This document shows positions 6,514-6,888 of a stretch of DNA of 6,888 nucleotides, in pieces (the first letter of the stretch is position 1; each line of letters opens with the position of its first letter). Made by a program: the position numbers and the translations under genes. The DNA comes from Chitinophaga pinensis. GTDB lineage: Bacteria > Bacteroidota > Bacteroidia > Flavobacteriales_D > Crocinitomicaceae. The stretch spans positions 1 to 6,888 of the forward strand of contig CAMDGP010000120.1 of assembly GCA_945897765.1 (NCBI GenBank), in the 5' to 3' direction. The notes under the pieces are model-generated. The model had not been told where the DNA came from and ran no database searches. It saw nothing but the letters and a program-made list of their open reading frames with translations.

Positions 6514-6888
6514 CTATTTTTCTGCTAATTTAATGGCTTTTTCAATACTAATACGCTCTCCATTAAAGAAAGCTACAACAAATGCATTTTGAAAGCCATT
6601 TTCAATCAATTCGTTTTTATACATTTTAGCTGCTTGTAAATCATTTTGATAAACTCCAGTACAGTATTTGTAAAGATTATCTTGCTGATATTCAAATATT
6701 ACCAAACCTTTAAAACGAGAAGATGATAAAGACGTTTTTCTATCAGAGGTATGAATTTGAACTCTAAAAATTAATCCTGTACTATCTTTTGTTAAAAATT
6801 GATTTGTGGAAGAATTAGTAGGTGCTACTGTGTTATTTGTAGTCGGCGAAGGTGTTACAGCAGGATTTGTGTCTGTTTGCGTATCTTT
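6514..6888 (-). CDS. C-terminal part of a probable N-acetylmuramoyl-L-alanine amidase: low-complexity linker plus SPOR-like domain, cut by right window edge
   Basis: The frame is open to the window edge and gives the last 124 residues. Residues 1 to about 36 are a Thr/Asn/Pro/Ser-rich linker (for example NPAVTPSPTTNN), typical of a flexible periplasmic spacer. Residues 38-124 resemble a SPOR-like fold: IFRVQI at 40-45, LYKYCTGVY, then a helix and GFQNAFVVAFFNGERI near the end. SPOR domains bind glycan strands lacking stem peptides at division sites. No amidase catalytic residues are visible, because that domain would lie beyond the edge. The amidase call rests on recalled Flavobacteriia amidases with this tail and on the MCE gene directly downstream. 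Another SPOR-tailed cell-wall protein is the alternative. A 63-residue reading starting at the TTG at 6705 would split the domain and is wrong. The stop is TAG at 6514-6516. Confidence 0.72.
   Translation of the reverse strand, partial: KDTQTDTNPAVTPSPTTNNTVAPTNSSTNQFLTKDSTGLIFRVQIHTSDRKTSLSSSRFKGLVIFEYQQDNLYKYCTGVYQNDLQAAKMYKNELIENGFQNAFVVAFFNGERISIEKAIKLAEK

Overview
The window is AT-rich and looks like the chromosome of a Bacteroidota species, most likely of the order Flavobacteriales. The grounds are the gene families and order (MCE protein, membrane Fe-S protein, CCG-domain Fe-S protein, then the small family often labelled 'ABC transporter ATPase'), A-rich start regions without clear Shine-Dalgarno motifs, and almost exclusive use of TAA stops. 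This placement comes from recall of family sequences, not from a search. No RNA gene, insertion sequence, CRISPR array or phage gene was seen.

Left part, plus strand (1-2400): the C-terminal two thirds of a peptidase T gene (pepT), cut by the window edge, then a 111-bp spacer, then a complete 506-aa polytopic membrane protein with hallmarks of GT-C (ArnT/PMT-like) glycosyltransferases. A 76-bp gap (2401-2476) with two short AT-rich hairpins separates these from a block on the other strand.

Right part, minus strand (6888 down to 2477): six tightly packed genes, read right to left. They are (1) the C-terminal end of what is probably an N-acetylmuramoyl-L-alanine amidase with a SPOR-like tail, cut by the window edge; (2) an MCE/MlaD-type lipid-transport protein with a TTG start; (3) a membrane protein fused to a di-[4Fe-4S] ferredoxin domain; (4) a small HAD-superfamily protein; (5) a CCG-domain (HdrB/LutA-like) Fe-S subunit; (6) a small cytosolic protein of unknown function. 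Gaps are 1 to 9 bp or the genes overlap, so this is probably one transcript whose promoter lies beyond the right edge. Genes 3 and 5 look like two halves of a membrane-bound, quinone-linked, heterodisulfide-reductase-like complex. Genes 1 and 2 concern the cell envelope.

The most striking feature is in gene 5. Its reading frame is intact from 3695 to 2907 except for one in-frame TAA at 3207-3209, in the second CCG domain. This removes the CC and CxxC cluster ligands of that domain. It is either a real nonsense mutation that cripples the conserved redox partner, or a base error in the sequence. The HAD gene lying between the two Fe-S subunits is also a notable arrangement. I found no clear wholly new system; the nearest candidate is the uncharacterised redox-plus-envelope operon itself.
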